Source: Caulobacter mirabilis (GTDB lineage: Bacteria > Pseudomonadota > Alphaproteobacteria > Caulobacterales > Caulobacteraceae). Taken from it: 64,000 nucleotides of DNA. This document shows positions 24,799 to 33,569 of the stretch, piece by piece. Each line of letters opens with the position of its first letter. The first letter of the stretch is position 1. The notes beneath the pieces were generated by a model. That model saw only the letters and a program-made list of their open reading frames with translations. It did not search any database and was not told the origin of the DNA. Where the stretch lies: assembly GCF_002749615.1 (NCBI RefSeq), contig NZ_CP024201.1, positions 1,736,001-1,800,000 on the forward strand, written 5' to 3'. A program made the translations under genes and the position numbers.

Positions 24799-25763
24799 GC
24801 GGGCTTGGTCGTTTTCTTCTTAAGGCCGCGGCGGTCGAGTTCCGCGAGTACAGACTGGCCAAATTTTGTGACTGAGCTTCGCCGATAGCGAGCCCCTGGC
24901 ACTTTCTCGTTCTCCATCACGCCGTGAACGATCAGTTTCGGTGCTATTTTTCCATACATGAACGTCTCAGCGTCGGAGCTGTTTATGGAGTTGGTGGCGC
25001 CGTTTATGAGATTTTCTCTATTCGAAACAAAGAAATGAAGGGCGGTAGTTTCCCAATCTTCCCCTGTCGCCATGACATTTGCAGGAACTGTTATTTTCTG
25101 ATCGTGAAGAATGTTTATGGTTTCTTGGACCTTGTCCGATGGTTTCTCTTTGGTGCTTTCAATTCTTTTTTCCGTGGGGCTTTCCTTTAGAATTCTATTC
25201 TCTTCTCGTAGCTTCTCTATTTCTTCCGTTAGTGCCTTTACGTTGGGAATTTCGGAACGAGAAACCCATCCAGATAGGTCGGCTTTCGCGGCGAAATCGG
25301 ACAAGCTTTCGTGTACGGCAAGTTTGATGTCTTTCTCGTCTGAGAAGAAAGACGATATATTTGATAGAACTTTTGTTCTGAATTCTTTCAATTTTGAAGG
25401 GTTTTCACCCTCCATAACCTTTGACCCTTCGGATTTTATGCGATCCTCAAGCGCTTGGTCGTTTATAACTACGGAAAATAGGGGTTTTCCCTCCGACACT
25501 GCATAGTCATATTCAAGCTCTGTATAGCTAAGACTGCTACTGGGTTCTATGGAGCCGTACCTTCCACCCAGAATGAGCATGTATACGTCGGACTCATCTA
25601 TCCATCTTTTGATTGTATCCAGCTGGGATTTGTCGCCAGCGGTAAAAAGCTCCATTCCTGCGGGTATGTGCCCCGCCTTGAGGACCGCCAGAACTGCAGC
25701 TTGTCTTTCGACTAAGAGGTCTGAGTAGGTGCTGGAGATAAAGACTTGCAGCTTTCGTTTCAT
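24795..25763 (-). CDS. DUF4062 domain protein, probable accessory/defence-related gene
   Basis: A 322-residue cytosolic protein. Residues 4-100 form a DUF4062 domain: LQVFISSTYSDLLVERQAAV, AGHIPAGMELF, IDESDVYMLILGGRYGSIEP and SYTELEYDYAVSEGKPLF. Its open alpha/beta fold is related to TIR-like domains (family knowledge). A coiled-coil region follows (LTEEIEKLREENRILKE, near 185), then a C-terminal domain with the look of a winged helix (MYGKIAPKLIVHGVMENEK, RYRRSSVTKFGQSVLAELDRR). Codon use is strikingly AT-rich compared with every neighbour, and it sits alone and antisense between tatC and serS, so transfer is likely. DUF4062 proteins often sit in defence or signalling loci, but the activity is unknown. 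Confidence 0.82.
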   Translation of the reverse strand: MKRKLQVFISSTYSDLLVERQAAVLAVLKAGHIPAGMELFTAGDKSQLDTIKRWIDESDVYMLILGGRYGSIEPSSSLSYTELEYDYAVSEGKPLFSVVINDQALEDRIKSEGSKVMEGENPSKLKEFRTKVLSNISSFFSDEKDIKLAVHESLSDFAAKADLSGWVSRSEIPNVKALTEEIEKLREENRILKESPTEKRIESTKEKPSDKVQETINILHDQKITVPANVMATGEDWETTALHFFVSNRENLINGATNSINSSDAETFMYGKIAPKLIVHGVMENEKVPGARYRRSSVTKFGQSVLAELDRRGLKKKTTKPA

Positions 25764-25929
25764 GGGGAGCCTTGCTGAGTCGTAGTCGTGACATCTTGCC
25801 GTCCACTCGGGCTGAATGCCACTTTGGATTGCGCCCCCCTTTCGGAGGGAAAGGCGGATCGGTCGTGGGGCTTCTAAAAGTTGCCGACGCGCCCTAGAGA
25901 AAGCCCCTTACTTTCCCGAGCGCAGAGCC

Positions 25930-27282
25930 ATGCACGACATCAAGGCCATCCGAGAGAACCCCGCCGTCTATGACGCTGGCTGGGAGTCCCGGGGCCTGTC
26001 GTCTCCGACGGCGCGGATCCTCGACCTCGACCAGGCCCTGCGCGCCGCCCAGACGGCGGTGCAGTCGGCCCAGTCGCGCCGCAACGAGGCCAGCAAGCAG
26101 ATCGGCGCCGCCAAGGCCCAGAAGGACGAGGCCAAGGCGGCCGCCCTGATGGCCGAGGTCGAGGGGCTGAAGGCCGAGATGGCCGCCCAGGCCGAGATCG
26201 AGGCCACGGTGGGGGCGGAGCTCCGCGACCTGCTCGCCAGCCTGCCGAACATCCCCGACCCGCAGGTTCCGGCCGGCGCGGACGAGACCGGCAACGTCGA
26301 GCAGCGCCGCCACGGCGACCCGCGCCGTCTGAACAACCCGCGCGACCACGTCGACATCGGCGCCGGCCTGGGCGGCATGGACTTCGAGGCCGCCGCCCGG
26401 ATGAGCGGCTCGCGGTTCGTGGTGCTGAAGAAGGGCGTCGCCCGGCTGGAGCGCGCGCTCGGCCAGTACATGCTCGACCTGCAGACCACCGAGCACGGCT
26501 ACACCGAGGTGAACCCGCCGGTGCTCGTTCGCGAGCATGCGATGTTCGGAACCGGTCAACTTCCCAAGTTCGAAGACGATCTTTTTTCGACCTATCGAAG
26601 GAAGAGTTCGAGCGAGGTGACGACAGAGATCGCCGCCGGAACTAATGCTCTTTTGGCTGGCGCTTCAGACAAGCTCTACCTGGTCCCCACCGCGGAAGTG
26701 TCCCTGACCAACCTCGTCCGCGAGCAGATCACCGACGAGGCCGAGCTGCCGCTGCGGCTGACCGCCCTGACCAACTGCTTCCGCTCGGAAGCCGGGTCGG
26801 CCGGGCGCGACACCCGCGGCATGATCCGCCAGCACCAGTTCCAGAAGGTCGAGCTGGTGGCGATCACCACGCCCGAGCAGTCGGCCGCCGAGCACGACCA
26901 TATGGTCGCCAGCGCCGAGGAGGTGCTCAAGCGCCTGGGCCTCTCGTTCCGCACCATGCTGCTGTGCACCGGCGACATGGGCTTCTCGGCCCGCAAGACC
27001 TACGACCTCGAGGTCTGGCTGCCGTCGCAGAACACCTACCGCGAGATCAGCTCGGTCTCGAACTGCGGCGACTTCCAGGCCCGGCGCATGGACGCCCGCG
27101 GCCAGAAGCGGGGCGAGAAGGGCACGCGCTTCCTGCACACCCTGAACGGCTCCGGCCTGGCCGTCGGCCGCACCCTGGTGGCGGTGCTCGAGAACTACCA
27201 GGACGAGGGCGGCCGGGTGGCCATCCCCGACGTGCTGGTCCCCTACATGGGCGGCGTCACCCACCTGGAACCCGAAGCGTGA
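25930..27282 (+). CDS. serS: Seryl-tRNA synthetase
   Basis: A 450-residue class II synthetase that charges tRNA-Ser and tRNA-Sec. [23 protein letters not shown] opens the N-terminal coiled-coil arm (to about residue 110). The catalytic core shows motif 2 ([28 protein letters not shown], near 275) and motif 3 ([19 protein letters not shown], near 410). Between KFEDDLF and YLVPTAEV lies a segment longer than in E. coli SerRS, encoded at about 26524-26680 with rare, AT-richer codons. ATG at 25930 follows the leader; the upstream frame overlaps the DUF4062 promoter region. Confidence 0.95.
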   Translation: MHDIKAIRENPAVYDAGWESRGLSSPTARILDLDQALRAAQTAVQSAQSRRNEASKQIGAAKAQKDEAKAAALMAEVEGLKAEMAAQAEIEATVGAELRDLLASLPNIPDPQVPAGADETGNVEQRRHGDPRRLNNPRDHVDIGAGLGGMDFEAAARMSGSRFVVLKKGVARLERALGQYMLDLQTTEHGYTEVNPPVLVREHAMFGTGQLPKFEDDLFSTYRRKSSSEVTTEIAAGTNALLAGASDKLYLVPTAEVSLTNLVREQITDEAELPLRLTALTNCFRSEAGSAGRDTRGMIRQHQFQKVELVAITTPEQSAAEHDHMVASAEEVLKRLGLSFRTMLLCTGDMGFSARKTYDLEVWLPSQNTYREISSVSNCGDFQARRMDARGQKRGEKGTRFLHTLNGSGLAVGRTLVAVLENYQDEGGRVAIPDVLVPYMGGVTHLEPEA

Positions 27283-27296
27283 TCTCCTTTGTTTCC

Positions 27297-27393
27297 GTTC
27301 TCCCGGCGAAGGCCGGGACCCAGTGTCGGCCTCAGAGCTGTGCAATGAACCCTGACTTCGGCGCTCCCGACTGGGCCCCGGCCTTCGCCGGGG
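27297..27393. repeat. Intergenic inverted repeat, CCGG-rich family copy 2
   Basis: CCCGGCGAAGGCCGGGACCC (from 27302) pairs with the near-reverse-complement GGCCCCGGCCTTCGCCGGGG ending at 27393. It fills the serS-surE gap and can form a long hairpin. The sequence is the commonest form of this family in the window (compare 55895-55999). Confidence 0.8.
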
Positions 27394-27406
27394 AAACGGT
27401 GAAGGG

Positions 27407-28189
27407 ATGAGAATTCTCCTCACCAACGACGACGGCATCCACGCCGAGGGGCTGGAGACGCTGGAACGGATCGCCAGGGCCCTGACCGACGACGTCTGGA
27501 TCGCCGCGCCCGAGTACGAGCAGTCCGGCGCCGGCCGCGCCCTGACCCTGTCCGACCCGCTGCGGGTGCGGAAGGTCCGCGACCGCACCTGGGCCGTGGA
27601 AGGCACGCCGACGGACTGCGTGATGATGGGCGTGCGCGAGCTGGTCGAGGGGGCCAAGCCCGATCTGGTCCTGTCGGGCGTCAACCGCGGCCAGAACCTG
27701 GCCGAGGACGTGACCATGTCCGGCACGGTCGCCGGCGCCATCGAGGGCATGGCCCTGGGCATCCCGTCGATCGCCCTGTCGCAGGCGATGACCTATTTCC
27801 ACGACGAGGTGACGGCCCATTGGGAGACCGCCGAGGCGTTCGGCCCGGGCATCGTCCGCCGCCTGCTGGAGGTGGGCTGGCCGGAAGACGTGATCATGAA
27901 CGTCAACTTCCCGGCGCTGCCGCCGGAGCAGGTGACGGAGGTCGAGGTGACCCGCCAGGGCTTCCGCGACAACCACATGCGGACCTTCGAGAAGCGCACC
28001 GACCTGCGCGGCCGCAACTACTACTGGATGGGCTTCACCGGTAAGCTGTCGCAGCCGGCCGACGGCACCGACCTGCGGGCGATCTACGACGGCAGGATCT
28101 CGGTCTCGCCGCTGCATATCGACCTGACCCACATGCCGACGGTCAACAATCTGAAGGGGGTGCTCGGCGGCGCCCCGCCCAAGGCCTGA
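27407..28189 (+). CDS. surE: 5'/3'-nucleotidase SurE
   Basis: A 260-residue metal-dependent phosphatase acting on nucleoside monophosphates. [20 protein letters not shown] holds the metal-binding Asp-Asp, [17 protein letters not shown] the Ser/Asn loop, and [24 protein letters not shown] the SGxNxGxN motif. Length is normal. Its TGA overlaps the pcm ATG by one base (TGATG), the classic surE-pcm pairing linked to stationary-phase survival and protein repair. Confidence 0.96.
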   Translation: MRILLTNDDGIHAEGLETLERIARALTDDVWIAAPEYEQSGAGRALTLSDPLRVRKVRDRTWAVEGTPTDCVMMGVRELVEGAKPDLVLSGVNRGQNLAEDVTMSGTVAGAIEGMALGIPSIALSQAMTYFHDEVTAHWETAEAFGPGIVRRLLEVGWPEDVIMNVNFPALPPEQVTEVEVTRQGFRDNHMRTFEKRTDLRGRNYYWMGFTGKLSQPADGTDLRAIYDGRISVSPLHIDLTHMPTVNNLKGVLGGAPPKA

Positions 28190-28845
28190 TGAGCGAAGAG
28201 CCGGACACGCCCCAGACGCGCATGGCGCGCCTCATCCTCGCCCTGAGGTCCCAGGGCGTGACCGACCCGCGCGTCCTGGACGCGATCGAGAAGACGCCGC
28301 GCGAGCTGTTCACGCCGGACCTGTTCAAGGAGCGGGCGTTCGAGGATTCGGCCCTGCCGATCGCCTGCGGCCAGACCATCAGCCAGCCTTTCATCGTCGG
28401 GCTGATGACCCAGGCCCTGACCATCGAGCCGCGGGCGCGGGTGCTGGAGATCGGCACCGGCAGCGGCTACCAGGCCGCCGTGCTCTCGAAGATGGCCCGG
28501 CTGGTCTACACGGTCGAGCGCTACCGCACGCTGATGCAGGAGGCCGAGAGCCGCTTCAAGGCGCTGGGCCTGACCAACATCATCACCAAGTTCGGCGACG
28601 GCGGCGAAGGCTGGGCCGAGCAGGCGCCGTTCGACCGGATCATGGTCACGGCCGCCGCGCCCGAGGAGCCCAAGAAGCTGCTCGCCCAGCTGAAGCCCAA
28701 CGGGGTGCTGGTCGCCCCGATCGGCAAGGGGCCGGTGCAGAGCCTGCGCCGCTACGCCGGGGACGGGCAGGGCGGCTTCAAGGTCGAACTGCTCGGCGAT
28801 GTGCGCTTCGTGCCGCTGCTCGACGGGGTCGCCCGCGAGCTCTAG
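28189..28845 (+). CDS. pcm: Protein-L-isoaspartate O-methyltransferase
   Basis: A 218-residue SAM-dependent enzyme that repairs isoaspartyl residues. LPIACGQTISQPFIVGLMTQAL contains the active-site TISQP, VLEIGTGSGYQAAVLSKMARLVYTVER is SAM motif I, and FDRIMVTAAAPEEPKKLLAQLKPNGVLVAPIG covers motifs II-III. Coupled to surE by a one-base overlap. In relatives the next gene is the LysM/LytM factor; here a beta-helix gene intervenes. Confidence 0.96.
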   Translation: MSEEPDTPQTRMARLILALRSQGVTDPRVLDAIEKTPRELFTPDLFKERAFEDSALPIACGQTISQPFIVGLMTQALTIEPRARVLEIGTGSGYQAAVLSKMARLVYTVERYRTLMQEAESRFKALGLTNIITKFGDGGEGWAEQAPFDRIMVTAAAPEEPKKLLAQLKPNGVLVAPIGKGPVQSLRRYAGDGQGGFKVELLGDVRFVPLLDGVAREL

Positions 28846-28855
28846 GCCGGCCGCA

Positions 28856-28869
28856 GACCAAATTTGGTC
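28856..28869. promoter_or_regulatory. Perfect 14-nt palindrome before the beta-helix gene
   Basis: GACCAAATTTGGTC is fully self-complementary and begins 11 nt after the pcm stop and 73 nt before the beta-helix ATG. The AT-rich centre and symmetry suggest an operator for a dimeric regulator; no regulator gene is adjacent. Confidence 0.4.
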
Positions 28870-28941
28870 CCATATCCCGCCCATGTCACGGCGCGAGGGA
28901 CGCTCTATGCTGCGCCCTTCGACGGACAATCGGAGTGAAGC

Positions 28942-30519
28942 ATGTCGAGCGAATTTTCCCGCCGAGAGGCGCTCGCTTCGATCGGCGCCGTGGTGAGCGC
29001 GGAAGGCTCCGCGCCGGTCCGCGGTCCGGACGCCACCCCCCGGGGCGGGGCGGTCATGAATCTGGATCTGTGGGCGCGCTTCGAAACGATGCAGGCGCCG
29101 CTCGATGTCGGCGTCGTCCAGACCGGAGGCTACGCGTCGCCCGGCGTCGGCGGCGCCCGATATGTTCTGGACGAGGACCAGCGGAGCGGAAAGTCGTCGC
29201 CCGCGCGACGGCGAAGCGCCAACGGTCGATGGTTCAAGCTTTCCGAACAGACCCTCTCGCCGACGATGTTCGGCGCGCGCCCTCACCATGCCTCGCCGCC
29301 CTCCGACACGGCGGCCTGGCAGGCGGCCCTCGACTACGCCGCCGATCAGGAGGGGGTCGTGATCGATATGGCCGGCGGCCGCTATCGCTGCGGCCCGCTC
29401 GTCGTCCGCCAAGGCTGCAGGCACCTCACCATCGCCAACGGCTATCTCGAGATCGACGGCGACGTCACCTGGCTGAAGGGGGCCGAGGGGGCTGACCGCA
29501 TCACCTATCTGGCCGTCGAGAACGTGTTCTTCGACCACAGCGGCGCGAGGACGGTTCAGAGGCCGATCATCGACGCATCCCTGTTCTCCTATGCGCGGTT
29601 CTCGAGGCTCTGGGCCTACAACGCCAAGCAGAATGTCTCCGTTCTGATCCATGTGGCCGGAAGCTACTCCGTGGGGCCGTACTACTGCGTCGTGGATCAG
29701 TGCTACTGCGGCGGCTTCTATGCGGGCGTTCATCTGGCCGCCGCCAAGCGCGTTGAGGAGACCGCCAACAACTGGACGATCTCCGAGTGTCGTTTTCAGC
29801 CGAACCGAGGTTTCTTCGGGGTCATCGTCGGTCATCGCAATCAGAACGTCCGCATTCTCTCGAACGCCTTCGAGAACGTGCAGGGCGGCTGCGGCGTTCG
29901 CAACGACGGCGACGGAACGGTGCTGATCGGCAACCGGTTCGAGGGACTGGCGACGGGGATCCACCACGGAGCCCAAGCCTCGGGCTGGTCGGAGATCGGC
30001 AGCTATCACAACAGCAACCAGCAGGACCGCGTCTTTGAAGGCGGCGCCGAGGGGCGCGGCGTCCTGCTCGGCGACTACGACACGAACACCGGGGCGGGGC
30101 GCCCGTCCTATCTGGCGAAGGCCTTGGCCGTGAACGTCGGTGTCGGGCGGATCAATCCCTGGGCCGCCGTCCATGTCGGCGGGGGCGCGCTGCAGACCGG
30201 CGATCCGGGATTTCCAGAATCACCGGCGGTCGGATCGGCCTTCAGCTACGCCAGTCCCGCCCTCGGACATGTCGACGGCGGCCGCGGCGGGGTGAATGAT
30301 CGCACCTTCGTGAACGGCTCCGGGGCGGTCGCGGGATGTATCCCAGCCGGCACCGTCGGCCTTGATTGGAAGGGGCCGGTAAGTTGGATGCCGGCTCGAC
30401 GTCAGACGCCGACGCAGAAGGGGCAGATGGCCTTTGAGCTCACGGCGGACAACAAGATCACCATCCGCGTTCGGGGGGCGGACGGAGTTGTTCGCGCGGG
30501 GTCGATTACACTTGCGTGA
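28942..30519 (+). CDS. Right-handed beta-helix (pectate-lyase-like) protein, accessory
   Basis: A 525-residue protein. The middle (residues about 110-380) has the short iterated strands of a parallel beta-helix: DMAGGRYRCGPLVV, LTIANGYLEIDGD, WTISECRF, VRILSNAFENVQGGCGVRND and VLIGNRFEGLATGIHHGA. The N-terminus has a twin-Arg-like SRREALASIG with a weak hydrophobic core, so export is uncertain. The C-terminal end (QKGQMAFELTADNKITIRVRGADG) resembles ends of tail-fibre or surface proteins. ATG at 28942. It interrupts the usual pcm-LytM order and looks acquired. Possible roles are polysaccharide binding or lysis, or a spike-like protein. Confidence 0.65.
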   Translation: MSSEFSRREALASIGAVVSAEGSAPVRGPDATPRGGAVMNLDLWARFETMQAPLDVGVVQTGGYASPGVGGARYVLDEDQRSGKSSPARRRSANGRWFKLSEQTLSPTMFGARPHHASPPSDTAAWQAALDYAADQEGVVIDMAGGRYRCGPLVVRQGCRHLTIANGYLEIDGDVTWLKGAEGADRITYLAVENVFFDHSGARTVQRPIIDASLFSYARFSRLWAYNAKQNVSVLIHVAGSYSVGPYYCVVDQCYCGGFYAGVHLAAAKRVEETANNWTISECRFQPNRGFFGVIVGHRNQNVRILSNAFENVQGGCGVRNDGDGTVLIGNRFEGLATGIHHGAQASGWSEIGSYHNSNQQDRVFEGGAEGRGVLLGDYDTNTGAGRPSYLAKALAVNVGVGRINPWAAVHVGGGALQTGDPGFPESPAVGSAFSYASPALGHVDGGRGGVNDRTFVNGSGAVAGCIPAGTVGLDWKGPVSWMPARRQTPTQKGQMAFELTADNKITIRVRGADGVVRAGSITLA

Positions 30520-30743
30520 GGTCCGTCGGCGGTAGTGTTACCCAGCGTCGTTAACCGTTTTCTGGCTTGAAGCGCGCCGCGAATTCCGCTTCCTACATAC
30601 ATCCGAATAGGCTTGCGAATGTTCGTCGGACGTCCGCGGAAGTCTGAAATTTGCCGCGTTTTCGAGTTGCGTGCTGTCGTGCTGACGCTCGTATCTCGGA
30701 GGCGGGTTTTGTTCGGCGCGCTTAAACAACGCACGGAGCGGCG

Positions 30744-32234
30744 ATGACCCCCAAGATTACCCGTACCGCCCTGGTCGCTGCCGCCGCGACTGTCCTGACC
30801 GCCTGCGCCTCGACGGCGCAGTATCCGATCATCGAAGGGCAGCAGCCCGGCACGGGGCCGCAGCCTGCCCGACCGAACTATCCGGTGCACACGCCGCCGC
30901 CGCCGGCCGAGAACATGCCCGACCCGCAGGCCCGCCCGACCGAGACGGTCGAGAGCGGGAGCCTGTCGCCCGCCGCCCGCCCCGCGCCGGTCGAGAGCAG
31001 CCAACTGCCGCCGCCGCCCGAGGTCGAGGAGGCGCCGCCGCCGCCTCCGCCGCCCGTGCGCCGCCCGCCGCCCGCCCCGGTGACCAAGACGATCACTCTG
31101 GCTCCGGGCAAGGTGGTCGACGCCGACGGCCGGCCCAAGACCTACACCGTCAAGGAAGGGCAGGGGCTCGACGCCGTCGCCCGGGCCATGGGCTCCAGCC
31201 GCGCCGAGCTGGCCAAGATCAACGGCCTGAAGGAACCCTATCGGCTGAAGCCCGGCCAGACGCTGAAGGGGCCGGCCGCCCGCGCCAAGGCCTATGTCGT
31301 GGCTCCTTCGGACACCCTGTTCGCCATCGGCCGCCGGTTCGGCGTCAGCGTCCAGGCCCTGGCCGAAGAGAACGAGATCGAGACCAACGCGCCGCTGCGG
31401 GTCGGCCAGAAGATCAAGCTGCCGGAGGGCTTCAAGGACGCCGGGCCGATCAAGCGCACGGTCACCGTGACGCCGGAGCCGGAGCCGGAACCCGTCGCGC
31501 CGCCGCCGGTCGTCCGGCCGACGCCGCGGCCGGAGCCGGTTCGTCCGGCGCCCGAGCCTGTCCGACCGGCTCCCCAGCCCGAGCCCGAGCCGCTCCGCCC
31601 CGCGCCGCCGGTCACGCGGCCGACGCCCGTTCCGCCGGTCGCCAAGCCTGAACCGCAGCCCCTGCGGCCGGCGCCCCGTCCCGAGCCTGTGCGTCCCGAG
31701 CCGGTCCGGCCGGAGCCGGTGCGCCCCGAGCCGCCGCGCGCGACCGTTCCGCCGCCCGCGACGACGCGGCCGACGGCGCCGTTGCTGCCGACCGATCGTC
31801 CGCCGACCCAGAGCGATGCGGAGATCGCCGAACTGGGCCGCGGCCGCTTCCAGTGGCCGATCCGCGGCGAAGTCATCTCGGGCTACGGTCCGAAGGGCGC
31901 CGGCCGCCGCAACGACGGCATCGACATCGCGGCCTCGGCCGGCACGCCGGTGCGCGCCGCGGCGCCTGGCAAGGTGGTCTATTCGGGCGGCGACGTGCCG
32001 GGCTTCGGCACGACGGTGCTGGTTCAGCACGAAGACGGCTGGGTTACGGTCTATGGCAACCTGCAGAAGTCCGAGGTCCGGATGCAGCAGAACATCCCGG
32101 CCGGCTTCCAGATCGGCACGGTCGGCCAGAGCGGCGGCGTTCCCCAGCCGCAGCTGCACTTCGAGGTCCGCTACTCGCCCTCGCCGAAGTTCAAGGCCAA
32201 GGCCGTCGACCCGTCGCTGGTCCTGCCGCGGTGA
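30744..32234 (+). CDS. LysM and degenerate LytM (M23) lipoprotein, DipM/NlpD-like
   Basis: A 496-residue envelope lipoprotein. The signal peptide ends in lipobox L-T-A-C (residue about 21). Two LysM domains follow (YTVKEGQGLDAVARAMGSS near 134 and YVVAPSDTLFAIGRRFGVS near 184), then a long Pro-rich linker (about 240-360) and an M23 fold. Zinc ligands are missing: N390 replaces His in the HxGxD motif (D394 is kept), Q470 replaces the first His of HxH (H472 is kept) and N439 stands in the YxHL motif. It is therefore probably non-catalytic and, like NlpD/EnvC or Caulobacter DipM, an activator of amidases in division. 224 nt of AT-richer DNA precede it. Confidence 0.88.
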   Translation: MTPKITRTALVAAAATVLTACASTAQYPIIEGQQPGTGPQPARPNYPVHTPPPPAENMPDPQARPTETVESGSLSPAARPAPVESSQLPPPPEVEEAPPPPPPPVRRPPPAPVTKTITLAPGKVVDADGRPKTYTVKEGQGLDAVARAMGSSRAELAKINGLKEPYRLKPGQTLKGPAARAKAYVVAPSDTLFAIGRRFGVSVQALAEENEIETNAPLRVGQKIKLPEGFKDAGPIKRTVTVTPEPEPEPVAPPPVVRPTPRPEPVRPAPEPVRPAPQPEPEPLRPAPPVTRPTPVPPVAKPEPQPLRPAPRPEPVRPEPVRPEPVRPEPPRATVPPPATTRPTAPLLPTDRPPTQSDAEIAELGRGRFQWPIRGEVISGYGPKGAGRRNDGIDIAASAGTPVRAAAPGKVVYSGGDVPGFGTTVLVQHEDGWVTVYGNLQKSEVRMQQNIPAGFQIGTVGQSGGVPQPQLHFEVRYSPSPKFKAKAVDPSLVLPR

Positions 32235-32240
32235 CCTCGC

Positions 32241-32271
32241 GGGGACATGCTCCCGCAGGGTGCGTGTCCCC
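32241..32271. repeat. 31-nt hairpin repeat, copy 1
   Basis: The arms GGGGACATGC and GCGTGTCCCC enclose a CCCGCAGGG core. A copy in reverse orientation with one mismatch lies at 52450-52480. It sits between the convergent LytM-factor and ATPase genes and may end both transcripts. Confidence 0.8.
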
Positions 32272-32277
32272 TTCGGC

Positions 32278-33117
32278 TTACGCCGGCAGGTTCTTCCCCA
32301 GCTCCCCGGCCAGGTCGCGGATGAACTGGAAAGCCACGCGGCCGGATCGGGAGCCGCGGAGCTGGGCCCATTGCAGGGCGCGACGGTCGAGATCGGGAAC
32401 CTTCAGGTCGAATCGCTCGGCGTAGCTGTGGATCGCCGACAGGTAGGCGGCTTGATCCATCGGCGGGAAGCCGATCCACAGACCGAAGCGGTCGGAGACG
32501 CTCACCTCTTCCTCGGCGTCCTCGGCCGAGGCGATCATGCCGCGGTTCTCGGCGTGGTCGCGGGGCATGAGGTGACGGCGGTTCGAGGTGGCCACGAACA
32601 GCACGTTCTCCGGCGGGCCGGCGACGCCGCCTTCCAGCGCCGACTTCAGAGCCTTGGCCGCGGCGGCGCCGTCCTCGAACGACAGATCGTCGCACAGGAC
32701 CACGAACCGCTCGGGCCGGTTGCGCAACAGGTCGAACAGCGGGGGCAGGGCGGCGACCTCGTCGCGGTCCACCTCGACCAGCTTCAGCGCGGGAAAGGCC
32801 TCGACCATACTCATGAAGGCGGCCTTGGTCACCGAGCTCTTGCCGGTGCCGCGCACGCCCCACAGCAGGACGTGGTTCGAGGGCAGGCCGCGGGCGAACC
32901 GCCTAAGGTTCTCCAGGAATCGGGTCTTCTGGTTGTCGATGCCGACAAGCAGATCCAGGGCCAGCGGATAGTCCGGCGCGCCTACGAAGGCGCCGCCCGC
33001 CGGCTCGTGCCGGAACAGGTGCGCGACTGAAAAGTCCGCGGGCGACGGCGGCGGGGGCGCCAGGCGATCCAGCGCCTCGGCGATGCGGGTGATCAAAGCC
33101 TGTGTCTTATCGTCCAT
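32278..33117 (-). CDS. DUF815 family AAA ATPase
   Basis: A 279-residue ATP-binding protein. LLWGVRGTGKSSVTKAAF near residue 88 is Walker A, FVVLCDDLSFEDG near 140 the Walker B-like strand, and NVLFVATSNRRHLMPRD near 180 is sensor 1 (Asn). The block FGLWIGFPPMDQAAYLSAIHSYA and RSGRVAFQFIRDL near the end are typical of DUF815 proteins. The biological role of the family is unknown. ATG at 33117 is preferred to the longer frame, whose extra residues are not typical. Convergent with the LytM gene. Confidence 0.88.
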   Translation of the reverse strand: MDDKTQALITRIAEALDRLAPPPPSPADFSVAHLFRHEPAGGAFVGAPDYPLALDLLVGIDNQKTRFLENLRRFARGLPSNHVLLWGVRGTGKSSVTKAAFMSMVEAFPALKLVEVDRDEVAALPPLFDLLRNRPERFVVLCDDLSFEDGAAAAKALKSALEGGVAGPPENVLFVATSNRRHLMPRDHAENRGMIASAEDAEEEVSVSDRFGLWIGFPPMDQAAYLSAIHSYAERFDLKVPDLDRRALQWAQLRGSRSGRVAFQFIRDLAGELGKNLPA

Positions 33118-33237
33118 ACCCGGCGGCTTAACGGGCCCGGCGCGGATTGCAAAGCGCAGGGTCAACGCATAGTTTCCGCCGACCTACGGGGGACGGTCAC
33201 GGCTGCTCCCCGCGCTTTATCATTTCTCGGAGACGAC

Positions 33238-33549
33238 ATGCCTGCCGGCGACGCCTCGAACATCCTGATCCAGATCGCGCCGCTGGTGCTGATCGTGGCC
33301 GTGTTCTACTTCCTGATGATCCGTCCGCAGCAGAAGCGGATGAAGGACCACCAGAACATGATCACCAACCTGAAGCGTGGTGACAACGTGGTCCTGTCCA
33401 GCGGCCTGATCGGCAAGATCGTCCGCGTTGAAGACAAGGAAGTCGGGGTCGAGATCGCCCAGGGCGTCACCGTGAAGGTGGTGCGCGGCATGATCGCCGA
33501 AGTCCGCGCCAAGGGCGAGCCCGCGGCCGCCAACGACGCCAAGAACTGA
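33238..33549 (+). CDS. yajC: Sec translocon accessory protein YajC
   Basis: A 103-residue single-span inner-membrane protein of the SecDF-YajC complex. ILIQIAPLVLIVAVFYFLMIRPQQKRMKDHQNMI is the signature helix and RPQQKR motif; NLKRGDNVVLSSGLIGKIVRV is the small beta domain. It is followed by secD after 20 nt and heads the export operon. Confidence 0.95.
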   Translation: MPAGDASNILIQIAPLVLIVAVFYFLMIRPQQKRMKDHQNMITNLKRGDNVVLSSGLIGKIVRVEDKEVGVEIAQGVTVKVVRGMIAEVRAKGEPAAANDAKN

Positions 33550-33569
33550 TCTTCTAGGGTCTCCCGCGC

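Noticed and set aside
24924..25506. Plus-strand frames opposite the DUF4062 gene
   Set aside because: Phe/Ser-rich translations without a ribosome binding site or homology; the minus strand carries an intact domain protein.
30546..30562. TTAACC-type sequence as a CtrA site before the LytM gene
   Set aside because: Only one half-site resembles the TTAA-N7-TTAA consensus; too weak to annotate.
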